Assembly: GCF_051014685.1 (NCBI RefSeq) | Contig: NC_135056.1 | Span: 744,001-808,000 of the forward strand | Direction: 5' to 3' | Source: Ptiloglossa arizonensis | Lineage: Eukaryota > Arthropoda > Insecta > Hymenoptera > Colletidae | Length of the DNA: 64,000 nucleotides | Shown: positions 44,518 through 58,900 of the stretch, in pieces | Layout of the letters: each line of letters opens with the position of its first letter | How positions within the stretch are numbered: position 1 is the stretch's first letter | The notes under the pieces: model-generated | What the model was told of the DNA's origin: nothing | Database searches by the model: none | Seen by the model: the letters and a program-made list of their open reading frames with translations, nothing else | Program-made: the position numbers and the translations under genes

Positions 44518-47500
44518 AACGAAGAAATAAACGGAGAAAAGAACAAAGAAACGGAGAAACGAAGAAAGAAACGGAGAAGCGAAGAAAGAAACGGAGATAC
44601 GAAGAAAGAAACGGAGAAACGAAGAAAGAAACGAAGAAAGAAACGGAGAAACGAAGAAAGAAACGGAGTAACGAAGAAAGAAACGAAGAAACGAAGAAAG
44701 AATCGGAGAATCGGAGAAATAAATGGAGAAACGAAGAAATAAACCGAGAAACGGAGAAAGGAACGGAGAAGCGAACAAAGAAACGGAGAAACGAACAAAG
44801 AAACGGAGAATCGAAGAAAGAAACGGAGAAACGGAGAAATAAATGGAGAAACGAAGAAATAAACGGAGAAACGAAGAAAAGAACGGAGAAACGAAGAAAG
44901 AAACGGAGAAACGAAGAAAGAAACCGAGTAACGAAGAAAGAAGCGAAGAAACGAAGAGAGAAACGGAGAAACGAAGAAAGAAACGGAGAAACGAAGAAAG
45001 AAACGGAGTAACGAACAAAGAAACGGAGAAACGAACAAAGAAACGGAGAAACGGAGAAAGAAACGGAGAAACGAAGAGAGAAACAGAGAAACGAACAAAG
45101 AAACGCAGAAACGCAGAATGAAACGGAGAAACGAAGAAATAAACGGAGAAATGAAGAAAGAAATGGAGAAACAAGGAAAGAAACGGAGAAATAAATGGAG
45201 AAACGAAGATATAAACGGAGAAACGAAGAAAGAAACGGAGAATCGGAGAAATAAATGGAGAAACGAAGAAATAACCCGAGAAACGATGGAAGAAGCGAAG
45301 AAACGAAGAAAGAAACGGAGAAACGAAGAAAGAAACGAAGAAAGAAACGGAGAAACGAAGAAAGAAACGGAGAAACGAAGAAAGAAACGGAGAAACGAAG
45401 AAAGAAACGGAGAAACGAAGAAAGAAACGGAGAAACGAACAAAGATACGGAGAAACGAAGAAAGAAACATAGAAACGAACAAAGAATCGGAGAAACGAGC
45501 AAAGAAACGGAGAAACGAAGAAAGAAACGGAGAAACGGAGAAATAAATGGAGAAACGAAGAAATAAACGGAGAAACGAAGAAAGAAACGGAGAAACGACG
45601 AATGAAACTGAGAAACGAAGAAAGAAACGGAGAATCGGAGAAATAAATGGAGAAACGAAGAAATAAACGGAGAAACGAAGAAAGAATCGGAGAAACGAAG
45701 AAAGAAACGGAGAAACGAAGAAAGAAACGCAGAAACGCAGAATGAAACGGAGAAACGAAGAAATAAACGGAGAAATGAAGAAAGAAACGGAGAAACAAGG
45801 AAAGAAACGGAGAAATAATTGGAGAAACGAAGATATAAACGGAGAAACGAAGAAAGAAACGGAGAATCGGAGAAATAAATGGAGAAACGAAGAAATAACC
45901 CGAGAAACGAAGGAAGAAGCGAAGAAACGAAGAATGAAACGGAGAAACGAAGAAAGAAACGGAGAAACGAAGGAAGAAACGGAGAAACGAACAAAGAAAC
46001 GGAGAAACGGAGAAATAAATGGAGAAACGAAGAAATAAACGGAGAAACGAAGAAAGGAACGGCGAAACGGAGAAATAAGTGGAAAAACGAAGAAATAAAC
46101 GGAGAAACGAAGAAAGGAGCGGAGAAACGAAGAAAGGAGCGGAGAAGCGAAGAAAGAAACTGAGAAACGAAGAAAGAAACGGAGAATCGGAGAAATAAAT
46201 GGAGAAATGAAGAAATAAACGGAGAAACGAAGAAAGAAACGGAGAAACGAAGAAAGAAACGGAGAAACGAAGAAAGAAACGGGAAACGAACAAAGAAACG
46301 GAGAAACGAAGAAAGAAACGGAGAAACGGAGAAGTAAATGGAGGAACGAAGAAATAAACGGAGAAACGAAGAAAGAAACGGAGAAACATGGAAAGAAACG
46401 GAGAAATAGATGGAGAAACGGAGATACAAACGGAGAAACGAAGAAAGAAACGGAGAAACGAAGAAAGAAACGGAGAAAGGATGAAAGAAACGGAGAAACG
46501 AAGAAAGAAACGGAGTAAAGAAGAAAGAAACGAAGAAACGAAGAAAGAAACGGAGAATCGGAGAAATAAATTGAGAAACGAAGAAATACACCGAGAAACG
46601 GAGAAAGGAACGGAGAAGCGAACAAAGAAACGGAGAAACGAACAAAGAAACGGAGAATCGGAGAAATAAATGGAGAAACGAAGAAATAAACGGAGAAACG
46701 AAGACAGAAACGGAGAAACGAAGAAAGAAGCGGAGAAACGAAGAAAGAAACGGAGAAACGAAGAAAGAAACAGAGAAACGAACAAAGAAACGCAGAAACG
46801 CAGAATGAAACGGAGAAGCGAAGAAATAAACGGAGAAATGAAGAAAGAAACGGAGAAACAAGGAAAGAAACGGAGAAATAGATGGAGAAACGGAGATACA
46901 AACGGAGAAACGAAGAAAGAAACGGAGAAACGAAGAAAGATACGGAGAATCGGAGAAATAAATGGAGAAACGAAGAAATAAACGGAGAAACGAACAAAAA
47001 CGGAGAAACGAAGAAAGAAACGGAGAAACGATGAAAGAAACGGAGAAACGAAGAAAGAAACCGAGTAACGAAGAAAGAAACGAAGAAACGAAGAAAGAAA
47101 CGGAGAATCGGAGAAATAAATGGAGAAACGAAGAAATACACCGAGAAACGGAGAAAGGAACGGAGAAGCGAACAAAGAATCGGAGAAACGAGCAAAGAAA
47201 CGGAGAAACGAAGAAAGAAACGGAGAAACGGAGAAATAAATGGAGAAACGAAGAAATAAACGGAGAAAAGAAGAAAGAAGCGGAGAAACGAAGAAAGAAA
47301 CTGAGAAACGAAGAATGAAACGGAGAAACGAAGAAAGAAACGGAGAAACGGAGAAATAAATGGAGAAACGAAGAAATAAACGCAGAAACGAAGAAAGAAA
47401 CGGAGAAACGAAGAAAGAAACGGAGAAACGAAGAAAGAATCGGAGTAATGAAGAAAGAAACGAAGAAACGGAGAAAGAAACGTTGAATCGGAGAAATAAA

Positions 47501-50500
47501 TGGAGAAACGAACAAAGAAACAGAGAAACGAACAAAGAAACGCAGAAACGCAGAATGAAACGGAGAAACGAAGAAATAAACGGCGAAATGAAGAAAGAAA
47601 CGGAGAAACAAGGAAAGAAACGGTGAAATAAATGGAGAAACGAAGATATAAACGGAGAAACGAAGAAATAAACGGAGAAATGAAGAAAGAAACGGAGAAA
47701 CAAGGAAAGAAACGTAGAAATAAATGGAGAAACGAAGAAATAAACCGAGAAACGTAGAAAGAAACGGAGAAACGAACAAAGAAACGGAGAAACGAAGGAA
47801 GAAACGGAGAAACGAACAAAGAAACGGAGAAACGAAGAAATAAGCGGAGAAACGAAGAAAGAAACGGAGAAACGAAGAAAGAAACGGAGAAACGAAGAAA
47901 GAAATGGAGAAGCGACGAAAGAAACGGAGTAACGAAGAAAGAAACGAAGAAACGAAGAAAGAAACGGAGAATCGGAGAAATAAATGGAGAAACGAAGAAA
48001 TAAACCGAGAAACGGAGAAAGAAACGGAGAGACGAACAAAGAAACGGAGAAACGAACAAAGAAACGGAGAAACGGAGAAAGAAACGGAGAAACGAAGAGA
48101 GAAACAGAGAAACGAACAAAGAAACGCAGAAACGAAGAAAGAAACGGGGAAACGAAGAAATAAACGGAGAAACGAACAAAGAAACGGAGAAACGAAGAAA
48201 GAAACGGAGAAACGAACAAAGAAACGGAGAAACGAACAAAGAAACGGAGAAACGAACAAAGAAACGGAGAAACGGAGAAATAGATGGAGAAACGAAGAAA
48301 TAAGCGGACAAACGAACAAAGAAACGGAGAAACGAACAAAGAAACGGAGAAACGAACAAAGAAATGGAGAAACGAACAAAGAAACGGAGAAACGGAGAAA
48401 TAAGTGGAGAAACGAAGAAATAAACGGAGTAACGAAGAAAGAAACGGAGAAACGAAGAAAGAAACTGAGAAACGAAGAAAGAAACGGAGAATCGGAGAAA
48501 TAAATGGAGAAACGTAGAAATAAACGGAGAAACGAAGACAGAAACGGAGAAACGAAGAAAGAAGCGGAGAAACGAAGAAAGAAACGGAGAAACGAAGAAA
48601 GAAACAGAGAAACGAACAAAGAAACGCAGAAACGCAGAATGAAATGGAGAAATGAAGAAATAAACGGAGAAATGAAGAAAGAAACGGAGAAACAAGGAAA
48701 GAAACGGAGAAATAGATGGAGAAACGAAGAAATACACCGAGAAACGGAGAAAGGAACGGAGAAGCGAACAAAGAAACGGAGAAACGAACAAAGAAACGGA
48801 GAATCGAAGAAAGAAACGGAGAAACGGAGAAATAAATGGAGAAACGAAGAAATAAATGGAGAAACGAAGAAATAAACCGAGAAACGGAGAAAGAAACGGA
48901 GAAACGAAGAAAGAAACAGAGAAACGAAGAAAGAAACGGAGAAACGAAGAAAGAAACTGAGAAACGAAGAATGAAACGGAGAAACGAAGAAAGAAACGGA
49001 GAAACGGAGAAATAAATGGAGAAACGAAGAAATAAACGCAGAAACGAAGAAAGAAACGGAGAAACGAAGAAAGAAACGGAGAAACGAAGAAAGAAACGGA
49101 GAAACGGAGAAATAAATGGAGAAACGAAGAAATAAACGCAGAAACGAAGAAAGAAACGGAGAAACGAAGAAAGAAACGGAAAAACGAAGAAAGAAACGGA
49201 GAAACGAACAAAGAAACGGAGAAACGAAGAAATAAGCGGAGAAACGAAGAAAGAAACGGAGAAACGAAGAAAGAAACGGAGAAACGAAGAAAGAAACGGA
49301 GAAACGAACAAAGAAACGGAGAAACGGAGAAATAGATGGAGAAACGAAGAAATAAGCAGAGAAACGAACAAAGAAACGGAGAAACGAAAAAAGAAACGGA
49401 GAAACGAACAAAGAAATGGAGAAACGAACAAAGAAACGGAGAAACGGAGAAATAAGTGGAGAAACGAAGAAATAAACGGAGAAACGAACAAAGAAACGGA
49501 GAAACGAAGAAAGAAACGGAGAAACGGAGAAATAAATCGAGAAACGAAGAAATAAACGGAGAAACGAAGAAAGAAACGGAGAAACGAAGAAAGAAGCGGA
49601 GAAACGAAGAAAGAAACGGAGAAACGAAGAAAGAAACGGAGAAACGAAGAAAGAAACGGAGAAACGAACAAAGAAACGGAGAAACGGAGAAATAGATGGA
49701 GAAACGAAGAAATAAGCGGAGAAACGAACAAAGAAACGGAGAAACGAACAAAGAAACGGAGAAACGAACAAAGAAATGGAGAAACGAACAAAGAAACGGA
49801 GAAACGAAGAAATAAACGGAGTAACGAAGAAAGAAACGAAGAAACGAAGAAAGAAACGGAGAATCGGAAAAATAAATGGAGAAACGAAGAAATAAACCGA
49901 GAAACGGAGAAAGAAACGGAGAAACGAACAAAGAAACGGAGAAACGAACAAAGAAACGGAGAAACGGAGAAAGAAACGGAGAAACGAAGAGAGAAACAGA
50001 GAAACGAACAAAGAAACGCAGAAACGAAGAAAGAAACGGGGAAACGAAGAAATAAACGGAGAAACGAAGAAAGAAACGGAGAAACGAAGAAAGAAACGGA
50101 GAAACGAACAAAGAAACGGAGAAACGAACAAAGAAACGGAGAAACGAACAAAGAAACGGAGAAACGGAGAAATAGATGGAGAAACGAAGAAATAAGCGGA
50201 GAAACGAACAAAGAAACGGAGAAACGAACAAAGAAACGGAGAAACGAACAAAGAAATGGAGAAACGAACAAAGAAACGGAGAAACGGAGAAATAAGTGGA
50301 GAAACGAAGAAATAAACGGAGAAACGAACAAAGAAACGGTGAAACGAAGAAAGAAACGGAGAAACGGAGAAATAAATCGAGAAACGAAGAAATAAACGGA
50401 GAAACGAAGAAAGAAACGGAGAAACGAAGAAAGAAGCGGAGAAACGAAGAAAGAAACGGAGTAACGAAGAAAGAAACGGAGAAACGAAGAAAGAAGCGGA

Positions 50501-53500
50501 GAAACGAAGAAAGAAACGGAGTAACGAAGAAAGAAACGAAGAAACGAAGAAAGAAACGGAGAAACGAACAAAGAAACGGAGAACCGAAGAAAGAAACGGC
50601 GAAACGAAGAAAGAAACGGAGAAACGAAGAAAGAGATGGAGAAACGAAGAAAGAAACGGAGAAACGAAGAAAGAAACGGAGTAACAAAGAAAGAAACGAA
50701 GAAACGAAGAAAGAAACGGAGAATCGGAGAAATAAGTGGAGAAATGAAGAAATAAACGGAGAAACGAAGAAAGAAACGGAGAAACGAAGAAAGAAACGGA
50801 GAAACGATGAAAGAAACGGAGAACCGGAGAGAGAAACGGAGAAACGAACAATGAAACGGAGAAACGAACAAAGTAACGGAGAATCGAACAAAGAGACGGA
50901 GAAACGGAGAAATAAATGGAGAAACGAAGAAAGAAACGGAGAAACGGAGAAAGGAGCGGAGAAACGAACAAAGAAACGGAGAAACGAGCAAAGGAACGGA
51001 GAAACGAGCAAAGAAACGGAGAAACGGAGAAATAAATGGAGAAACGAAGAAACAAACAGAGAAACGAACAAAGAAACGGACAAACGAAGAAAGAAACGGA
51101 GAATGGGAGAGAGAAACGGAGAAATGAACAAAGAAACGGGGAAACGAACAAAAAAACGGAAAAACGCACAAAGAAACGGAGAAGCGGAGAAGTAAATGGT
51201 GAAACGGAAAAACGAACAAAGAAACGGAGAAATGACGAAAGAAACGGAGAAACGAAGAAAGAAACGAAGAAAGAAACGGAGAAACGAAGAAAGAAACGGA
51301 GAAACGAAGAAAGAAACGGAGAAACGAACAAAGAAACGGAGAAACGAAGAAAGAAACGGAGAAACGAAGAAAGAAACGGAGTAACGAAGAAAGAAACTGG
51401 GAAACGAAGAAAGAAACGGAGAATCGGAGAAATAAGTGGAGAAACGAAGAAATAAACGGAGAAACGAAGAAAGAAACGGAGAAAGAAAGAAAGAAACGGA
51501 GAAACGAAGAAAGAAACGGAGTAGCGAAGAAAGAAACGAAGAAACGAAGAAAGACACGGGGAATCGGAGAAATAAATGGAGAAACGAAGAGATAAACCGA
51601 GAAACGGAGAAAGAAACGTAGAAACGAACAAAGAAACGGAGAAACGAAGAAAGAAACGGAGAAACAAAGAAAGAAACGGCGAAACGAACAAAGAAACGGA
51701 GAAACGAAGAAAGAAACGCAGAAACGAAGAATGAAACGGAGAAACGAAGAAAGAAACGGCGAAATAAATGGAGAAACGAAGATATAAACGGAGAAAGGAA
51801 GAATGAAACGATGAAAGAAACGGAGAAACGAAGAAAGAAACGGAGTAACGAAGAAAGAAACGAAGAAACGAAGAAAGAAACGGAGAATCGGAGAAATAAA
51901 TGGAGAAACGGAGAAATAAACGGAGAAACGAAGAAAGAAACGGAGAAACCAAGAAAGAAACGGAGAAACGAAGAAAGAAACGGAGTAACGAAGAAAGAAG
52001 CGAAGAAAGAAACGGCGAATCGGAGAAATAAATGGAGAAACGAAGAAATAAACGGAGAAACGAAGAAAGAAACGGAGAAACGAAGGAAGAAACGGAGAAA
52101 CGAAGAAAGAAACGGAGAATCGGAGAAATAAATGGAGAAACGAAGAACTAAACCGAGAAACGGAGAAAGAAACGGAGAAACGAACAAAGAAACGGAGAAA
52201 CGAAGAAAGAAACGGAGAAACGAAGGAAGAAACGGAGAAACGAAGAAAGAAACGGAGTAACGAAGAAAGAAACGAAGAAACGAAGAAACGAAGAAAGAAA
52301 CGGAGAATCGGAGTAATAAATGGAGAAACGAAGAAATAAACCGAGAAACGGAGAAACGAACAAAGAAACGGAGAAACGAAGAAAGAAACGGAGAAACGAA
52401 GGAAGAAACGGAGAAACGAAGAAAGTAACGGAGTAACGAAGAAAGAAACGAAGAAAGAAACGGAGAATCGGAGAAATAAATGGAGAAACGAAGAAATAAA
52501 CGGAGAAACGAAGAAAGAAACGGAGAAACGGACAAAGAAACGCAGAAACGAAGAATGAAACGGAGAAACGAAGAAATAAACGGAGAAATGAAGAAAGAAA
52601 CGCAGAAACGAAGAATGAAACGGAGAAACGAAGAAATAAACGGAGAAATGAAGAAAGAAACGGAGAAACAAAGAAAGAAACGGGGAAACGAACAAAGAAA
52701 CGGAGAAACGGAGAAAGAAACGGAGAAACGAAGGAAGAAACGGAGAAACGAAGAAAGAAACGGAGTAACGAAGAAAGAAACGAAGAAACGAAGAAACGAA
52801 GAAAGAAACGGAGAATCGGAGTAGTAAATGGAGAAACGAAGAAATAAACCGAGAAACGGAGAAACGAACAAAGAAACGGAGAAACGAACAAAGAAACGGA
52901 GAAACGAACAAAGAAACGGAGAAACGAAGAAATAAACGGAGAAACGAGCAAAGAAACGGAGAAACGAAGAAAAAAACGGAGAAACGAAGAAAGAAACGGA
53001 GTAACGAAGAAAGAAACGAAGAAACGAAGAAAGAATCGGAGAATCGGAGTAATAAATGGAGAAACGAAGAAATAGACCGAGAAACGGAGAAACGAACAAA
53101 GAAACGGAGAAACGAAGAAAGAAACGGAGAAACAAACAAAGAAACGGAGAAATAAATGGAGAAACGAAGATATAAAGGGAGAAAGGAAGAAAGAAACGAT
53201 GAAAGAAACGGAGAAACGAAGAAAGAAACGGAGAAACGAAGAAAGAAACGGAGAAACGAAGAAATAAACGGAGAAACGAAGAAAGAAACGGAGAAACGAG
53301 GAAAGAAACGGGGAAACGAAGAAAGAAACGGAGTAACGAAGAAAGAAACGAAAAAACGAAGAAAGAAACGGAGAAACGAAGAATGAAACGGAGAAACGAA
53401 GAAAGAAACGGAGAAATAAATGGAGAAACGAAGAAAGAAACGGAAAAACGAAGAATGAAACGGAGAAACGAAGAAAGAAACGGAGAAATAAATGGAGAAA

Positions 53501-53779
53501 CGAAGAAAGAAACGGAGAAACGAAGAAAGAAACGGAGAAACGAAGAGATAAACCGAGAAACGGAGAAAGAAACGTAGAAACGAACAAAGAAACAGAGAAA
53601 CGAAGAAAGAAACGGAGAAACAAAGAAAGAAACGACGAAACGAACAAAGAAACGGAGAAACGAAGAAAGAAACGGAGAAACGAAGAATGAAACGGAGAAA
53701 CGAAGAAAGAAACGGAGAAACGAAGAAAGAAGCGGAGTAACGAAGAAAGAAACGAAGAAACGAAGAAAGGAACGGAGAA

Positions 53780-55104
53780 ATGAACAAAGAAACGGAGAAA
53801 CGAAGAAAGAAACGGAGAAACGGAGAAATAAATGGAGAAACGAAGAAATAAATAGTGAAACGAAGAAAGAAACGGAGAAACGAAGAAATAAACGCAGAAA
53901 CGAAGAAAGAGACGGAGAAACGAACAAAGAAACGGAGATACGAAGAAAGAAACGGGGAAACGAACAAAGAAACGGAGAAACGAAGAAAGAAACGGAGAAA
54001 CGGAGATATAAATGGAGAAACGAAGAAAGAAACGGAGAAACGAGCAAAGAAACGGAGAAACGAAGAAAGAAACGGAGAAACGGAGTAGTAAATGGAGAAA
54101 CGAAGATATAAACGGAGAAAGGAAGAAAGAAACGATGAAAGAAACGGAGAAACGGAGAAATAAGTGGAGAAACGGATATATAAATGGAGAAACGAAGAAA
54201 TAAAAGGAGAAGCGAACAAAGAAACGGAGAAACGAAGAAAGAAACGGAGAAACGAAGAAAGAAACGGAGAAATAAATGGAGAAACGAAGAAATAAACGGA
54301 GAAACGAACAAAGAAACGGAGAAACGAAGAAGGAAACGGAGAAACGGAGAAATAAATGGAGAAACGAAGAAATAAACGCAGAAACAAAGAAAGAAACGGA
54401 GAAACGAAGAAAGAAACGGAGAATCGGAGAAATAAATTGAGAAACGAAGAAATAAACCGAGAAACAGGGAAAGAAACGGAGAAACGAACAAAGAAACGGA
54501 GAAACGAAGAAAGAAACGGAGAAACGGAGAAATAAATGGAGAAACGAAGAAATAAATAGTGAAACGAAGAAAGAAACGGAGAAACGAAGAAATAAACGCA
54601 GAAACGAAGAAAGAGACGGAGAAACGAACAAAGAAACGGAGATACGAAGAAAGAAACGGGGAAACGAACAAAGAAACGGAGAAACGAAGAAAGAAACGGA
54701 GAAACGGAGATATAAATGGAGAAACGAAGAAAGAAACGGAGAAACGAGCAAAGAAACGGAGAAACGAAGAAAGAAACGGAGAAACGGAGTAGTAAATGGA
54801 GAAACGAAGATATAAACGGAGAAAGGAAGAAAGAAACGATGAAAGAAACGGAGAAACGGAGAAATAAGTGGAGAAACGGATATATAAATGGAGAAACGAA
54901 GAAATAAAAGGAGAAGCGAACAAAGAAACGGAGAAACGAAGAAAGAAACGGAGAAACGAAGAAAGAAACGGAGAAACGGAGAAATAAATGGAGAAACGAA
55001 GAAATAAACGGAGAAACGAACAAAGAAACGGAGAAACGAAGAAGGAAACGGAGAAACGGAGAAATAAATGGAGAAACGAAGAAATAAACGCAGAAACAAA
55101 GAAA
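53780..55104 (+). repeat. 704-bp tandem duplication
   Basis: About 53.78-54.40 kb recurs 704 bp downstream at about 54.48-55.10 kb, sharing AAATAGTGAAACG, CGGAGTAGTAAATGG and GGATATATAAATGG. A third copy of the first part lies 9582 bp downstream of copy 1, near 63.36-63.84 kb. Confidence 0.88.
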
Positions 55105-55937
55105 GAAACGAAAAAACGAAGAATGAAACGGAGAAACGAAGAATGAAACGGAGAAACGAAGAAAGAATCGGAGAAATAAATGGAGAAACGAAGATATAAA
55201 CGGAGAAAGGAAGAAAGAAACGATGAAAGAAACGGAGAAACGAAGAAAGAAACGGAGAAACGAAGAAAGAAACGGAGAAACGGAGAAATAAATGGAGAAA
55301 CGAAGAAATAAACGGAGAAACGAAGAAAGAAATGGAGAAACGAAGAAAGAAACGGCGAAACGGAGAAATAAATGGAGAAACGAAGAAAGAAACGGAGTAA
55401 CGAAGATAGAAACGAAGAAACGAAGAAAGGAACGGGGAATCGGAGAAATAATTGGAGAAACGAAGAAATAAACGGAGAAACGAAGAAAGAAACGGAGAAA
55501 CGAAGAAAGAAACGGGGAAACGAACAAAGAAACGGAGAAACGAACAAAGAAACGGAAAAACGAAGAATGAAACGGAGAAACGAAGAAAGAAACGGAGAAA
55601 TAAATGGAGAAGCGAAGAAAGAAACGGAGAAACGAAGAAAGAAACGGAGAAACGAAAAGATAAACCGAGAAACGGAGAAAGAAACGTAGAAACGAACAAA
55701 GAAACGGAGAAACGAAGAAAGAAACAGAGAAACGAAGAAAGAAACGGAGAAACAAAGAAAGAAACGGCGAAACGAACAAAGAAACCGAGAAACGAAGAAA
55801 GAAACGAAGAAACGAAGAAAGAAACGGAGAAATAAATGGAGAAACGAAGATATAAACGGAGAAAGGAAGAAAGAAACGGAGAAACGAAGAAAGAAACGGA
55901 GTAACGAAGAAAGAAACGAAGAAACGCAGAAACGAAG

Positions 55938-58900
55938 AAAGAAACGGAGAAACGGAGTAATAAATGGAGAAACGAAGAAATAAACCGAGAAACGGAGAAA
56001 CGAACAAAGAAACGGAGAAACGAAGAAAGAAACAGAGAAACGGACAAAGAAACGGAGAAACGAACAAAGAAACGGAGAAACGAAGAAAGAAACGGAGAAA
56101 CGGAGAAATAAATGGAGAAACGAAGAAATAAACGGAGAAACGAAGAAAGAAACGGAGAAACGAAGAAATAAACGCAGAAACGAAGAAAGAAACGGAGAAA
56201 CGAAAAAAGAAACGGAGATACGAACAAAGAAACGGAGAAACGAAGAAAGAAACGGGGAAACGAAGAAAGAAACGGAGTAACGAAGAAAGAAACGAAAAAA
56301 CGAAGAATGAAACGGAGAAACGAAGAATGAAACGGAGAAACGAAGAAAGAATCGGAGAAATAAATGGAGAAACGAAGATATAAACGGAGAAAGGAAGAAA
56401 GAAACGATGAAAGAAGCGGAGAAACGGAGAAACGAAGAAAGAAACGGAGAAACGGAGAAATAAATGGAGAAACGAAGAAATAAACGGAGAAACGAAGAAA
56501 GAAATGGAGAAACGAAGAAAGAAACGGCGAAACGGAGAAATAAATGGAGAAACGAAGAAAGAAACGGAGTAACGAAGATAGAAACGAAGAAACGAAGAAA
56601 GGAACGGGGAATCGGAGAAATAATTGGAGAAACGAAGAAATAAACGGAGAAACGAAGAAAGAAACGGAGAAACGAAGAAAGAAACGGGGAAACGAACAAA
56701 GAAACGGAGAAACGAACAAAGAAACGGAAAAACGAAGAATGAAACGGAGAAACGAAGAAAGAAACGGAGAAATAAATGGAGAAGCGAAGAAAGAAACGGA
56801 GAAACGAAGAAAGAAGCGGAGAAACGAAAAGATAATCCGAGAAACGAAGAAAGAAACGTAGAAACGAACAAAGAAACGGAGAAACGAAGAAAGAAACAGA
56901 GAAACGAAGAAAGAAACGGAGAAACAAAGAAAGAAACGGCGAAACGAACAAAGAAACCGAGAAACGAAGAAAGAAACGAAGAAACGAAGAAAGAAACGGA
57001 GAAATAAATGGAGAAACGAAGATATAAACGGAGAAAGGAAGAAAGAAACGATGAAAGAAACGGAGAAACGAAGAAAGAAACGGAGAAACGAAGAAAGAAA
57101 CGGAGAAACGGAGAAATAAATGGAGAAACGAAGAAATAAACGGAGAAACGAAGAAAGAAATGGAGAAACGAAGAAAGAAACGGGGAAACGAAGAAAGAAA
57201 CGGAGTAACGAAGAAAGAAACGAAGAAACGAAGAAAGAAACGGAGAATCGGAGAAATAAATGGAGAAACGAAGAAATAAACGGAGAAACGAAGAAAGAAA
57301 CGGAGAAACGAAGAAAGAAACGGAGTAACGAAGAAAGAAACGAAGAAACGAAGAAACGAAGAAAGAAACGGAGAAACGGAGTAATAAATGGAGAAACGAA
57401 GAAATAAACCGAGAAACGGAGAAACGAACAAAGAAACGGAGAAACGAAGAAAGAAACAGAGAAACGGACAATGAAACGGAGAAACGAACAAAGAAACGGA
57501 GAAACGAAGAAAGAAACGGAGAAACGGAGAAATAAATGGAGAAACGAAGAAATAAACGGAGAAACGAAGAAAGAAACGGAGAAACGAAGAAATAAACGCA
57601 GAAACGAAGAAAGAAACGGAGAAACGAAAAAAGAAACGGAGATACGAAGAATGAAACGGGGAAACGGACAAAGAAACGGAGAAACGAAGAAAGAAACGGA
57701 GAAACGGAGAAATAATAGGAGAAACGAAGAAATAAACGGAGAAACGAAGAAATAAACGGAGAAACGAAGAAAGAAACAGAGAAACGAAGGAAGAAACGGA
57801 GAAACGAAGAAAGAAACGGAGATACGAAGAAAGAAACGGGGAAACGAACAAAGAAACGGAGAAACGAAGAAAGAAACGGAGAAACGGAGAAATAATTGGA
57901 GAAACGAAGAAATAAACCGAGAAACGGAGAAAGAAACGGAGAACGAACAAAGAAACGGAGAAACGAAGATAGAAACGGAGAAACGAACAAAGAAACGGAG
58001 AAACGAACAAAGAAGCGGAGAAACGAACAAAGAAACGGAGAAACGAACAAAGAAACGGTGAAACGGAGAAATAAGTGGAGAAACGAAGAAATAAACGGAG
58101 AAACAAAGTAAGAAACGGAGAAACGAAGAAAGAAACGGAGTAACGAAGAAAGAAACGAAGAAACGAAGAAAGACACGGGGAATCGGAGAAATAAATGGAG
58201 AAACGAAGAGATAAACCGAGAAACGGAGAAAGAAACGTAGAAACGAACAAAGAAACGGAGAAACGAAGAAAGAAACGAAGAAACAAAGAAAGAAACGGCG
58301 AAACGAACAAAGAAACGGAGAAACGAAGAAAGAAACGCAGAAACGAAGAATGAAACGGAGAAACGAAGAAATAAATGGAGAAACGAAGATATAAACGGAG
58401 AAAGGAAGAATGAAACGATGAAAGAAACGGAGAAACGAAGAAAGAAACGGAGTAACGAAGAAAGAAACGAAGAAACGAAGAAAGAAACGGAGAATCGGAG
58501 AAATAAATGGAGAAACGGAGAAATAAACGGAGAAACGAAGAAAGAAACGGAGAAACCAAGAAAGAAACGGAGAAACGAAGAAAGAAACGGAGTAACGAAG
58601 AAAGAAGCGAAGAAAGAAACGGCGAATCGGAGAAATAAATGGAGAAACGGAGAAATAAACGGAGAAACGAAGAAAGAAACGGAGAAACGAAGGAAGAAAC
58701 GGAGAAACGAAGAAAGAAACGGAGAATCGGAGAAATAAATGGAGAAACGAAGAACTAAACCGAGAAACGGAGAAAGAAACGGAGAAACGAACAAAGAAAC
58801 GGAGAAACGAAGAAAGAAACGGAGAAACGAAGGAAGAAACGGAGAAACGAAGAAAGAAACGGAGTAACGAAGAAAGAAACGAAGAAACGAAGAAACGAAG

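Noticed and set aside
40587..58559. Minus-strand open frame of 5990 codons, and similar ones at 42895-60390, 41324-51952, 52148-63949, 18941-25231, 20193-26228, and + strand 28147-34743 and 26400-31601
   Set aside because: Pure read-through of the 20-bp satellite. The peptide repeats every 20 residues, overlapping frames are equally open, starts are arbitrary, and length changes between units shift frame freely.
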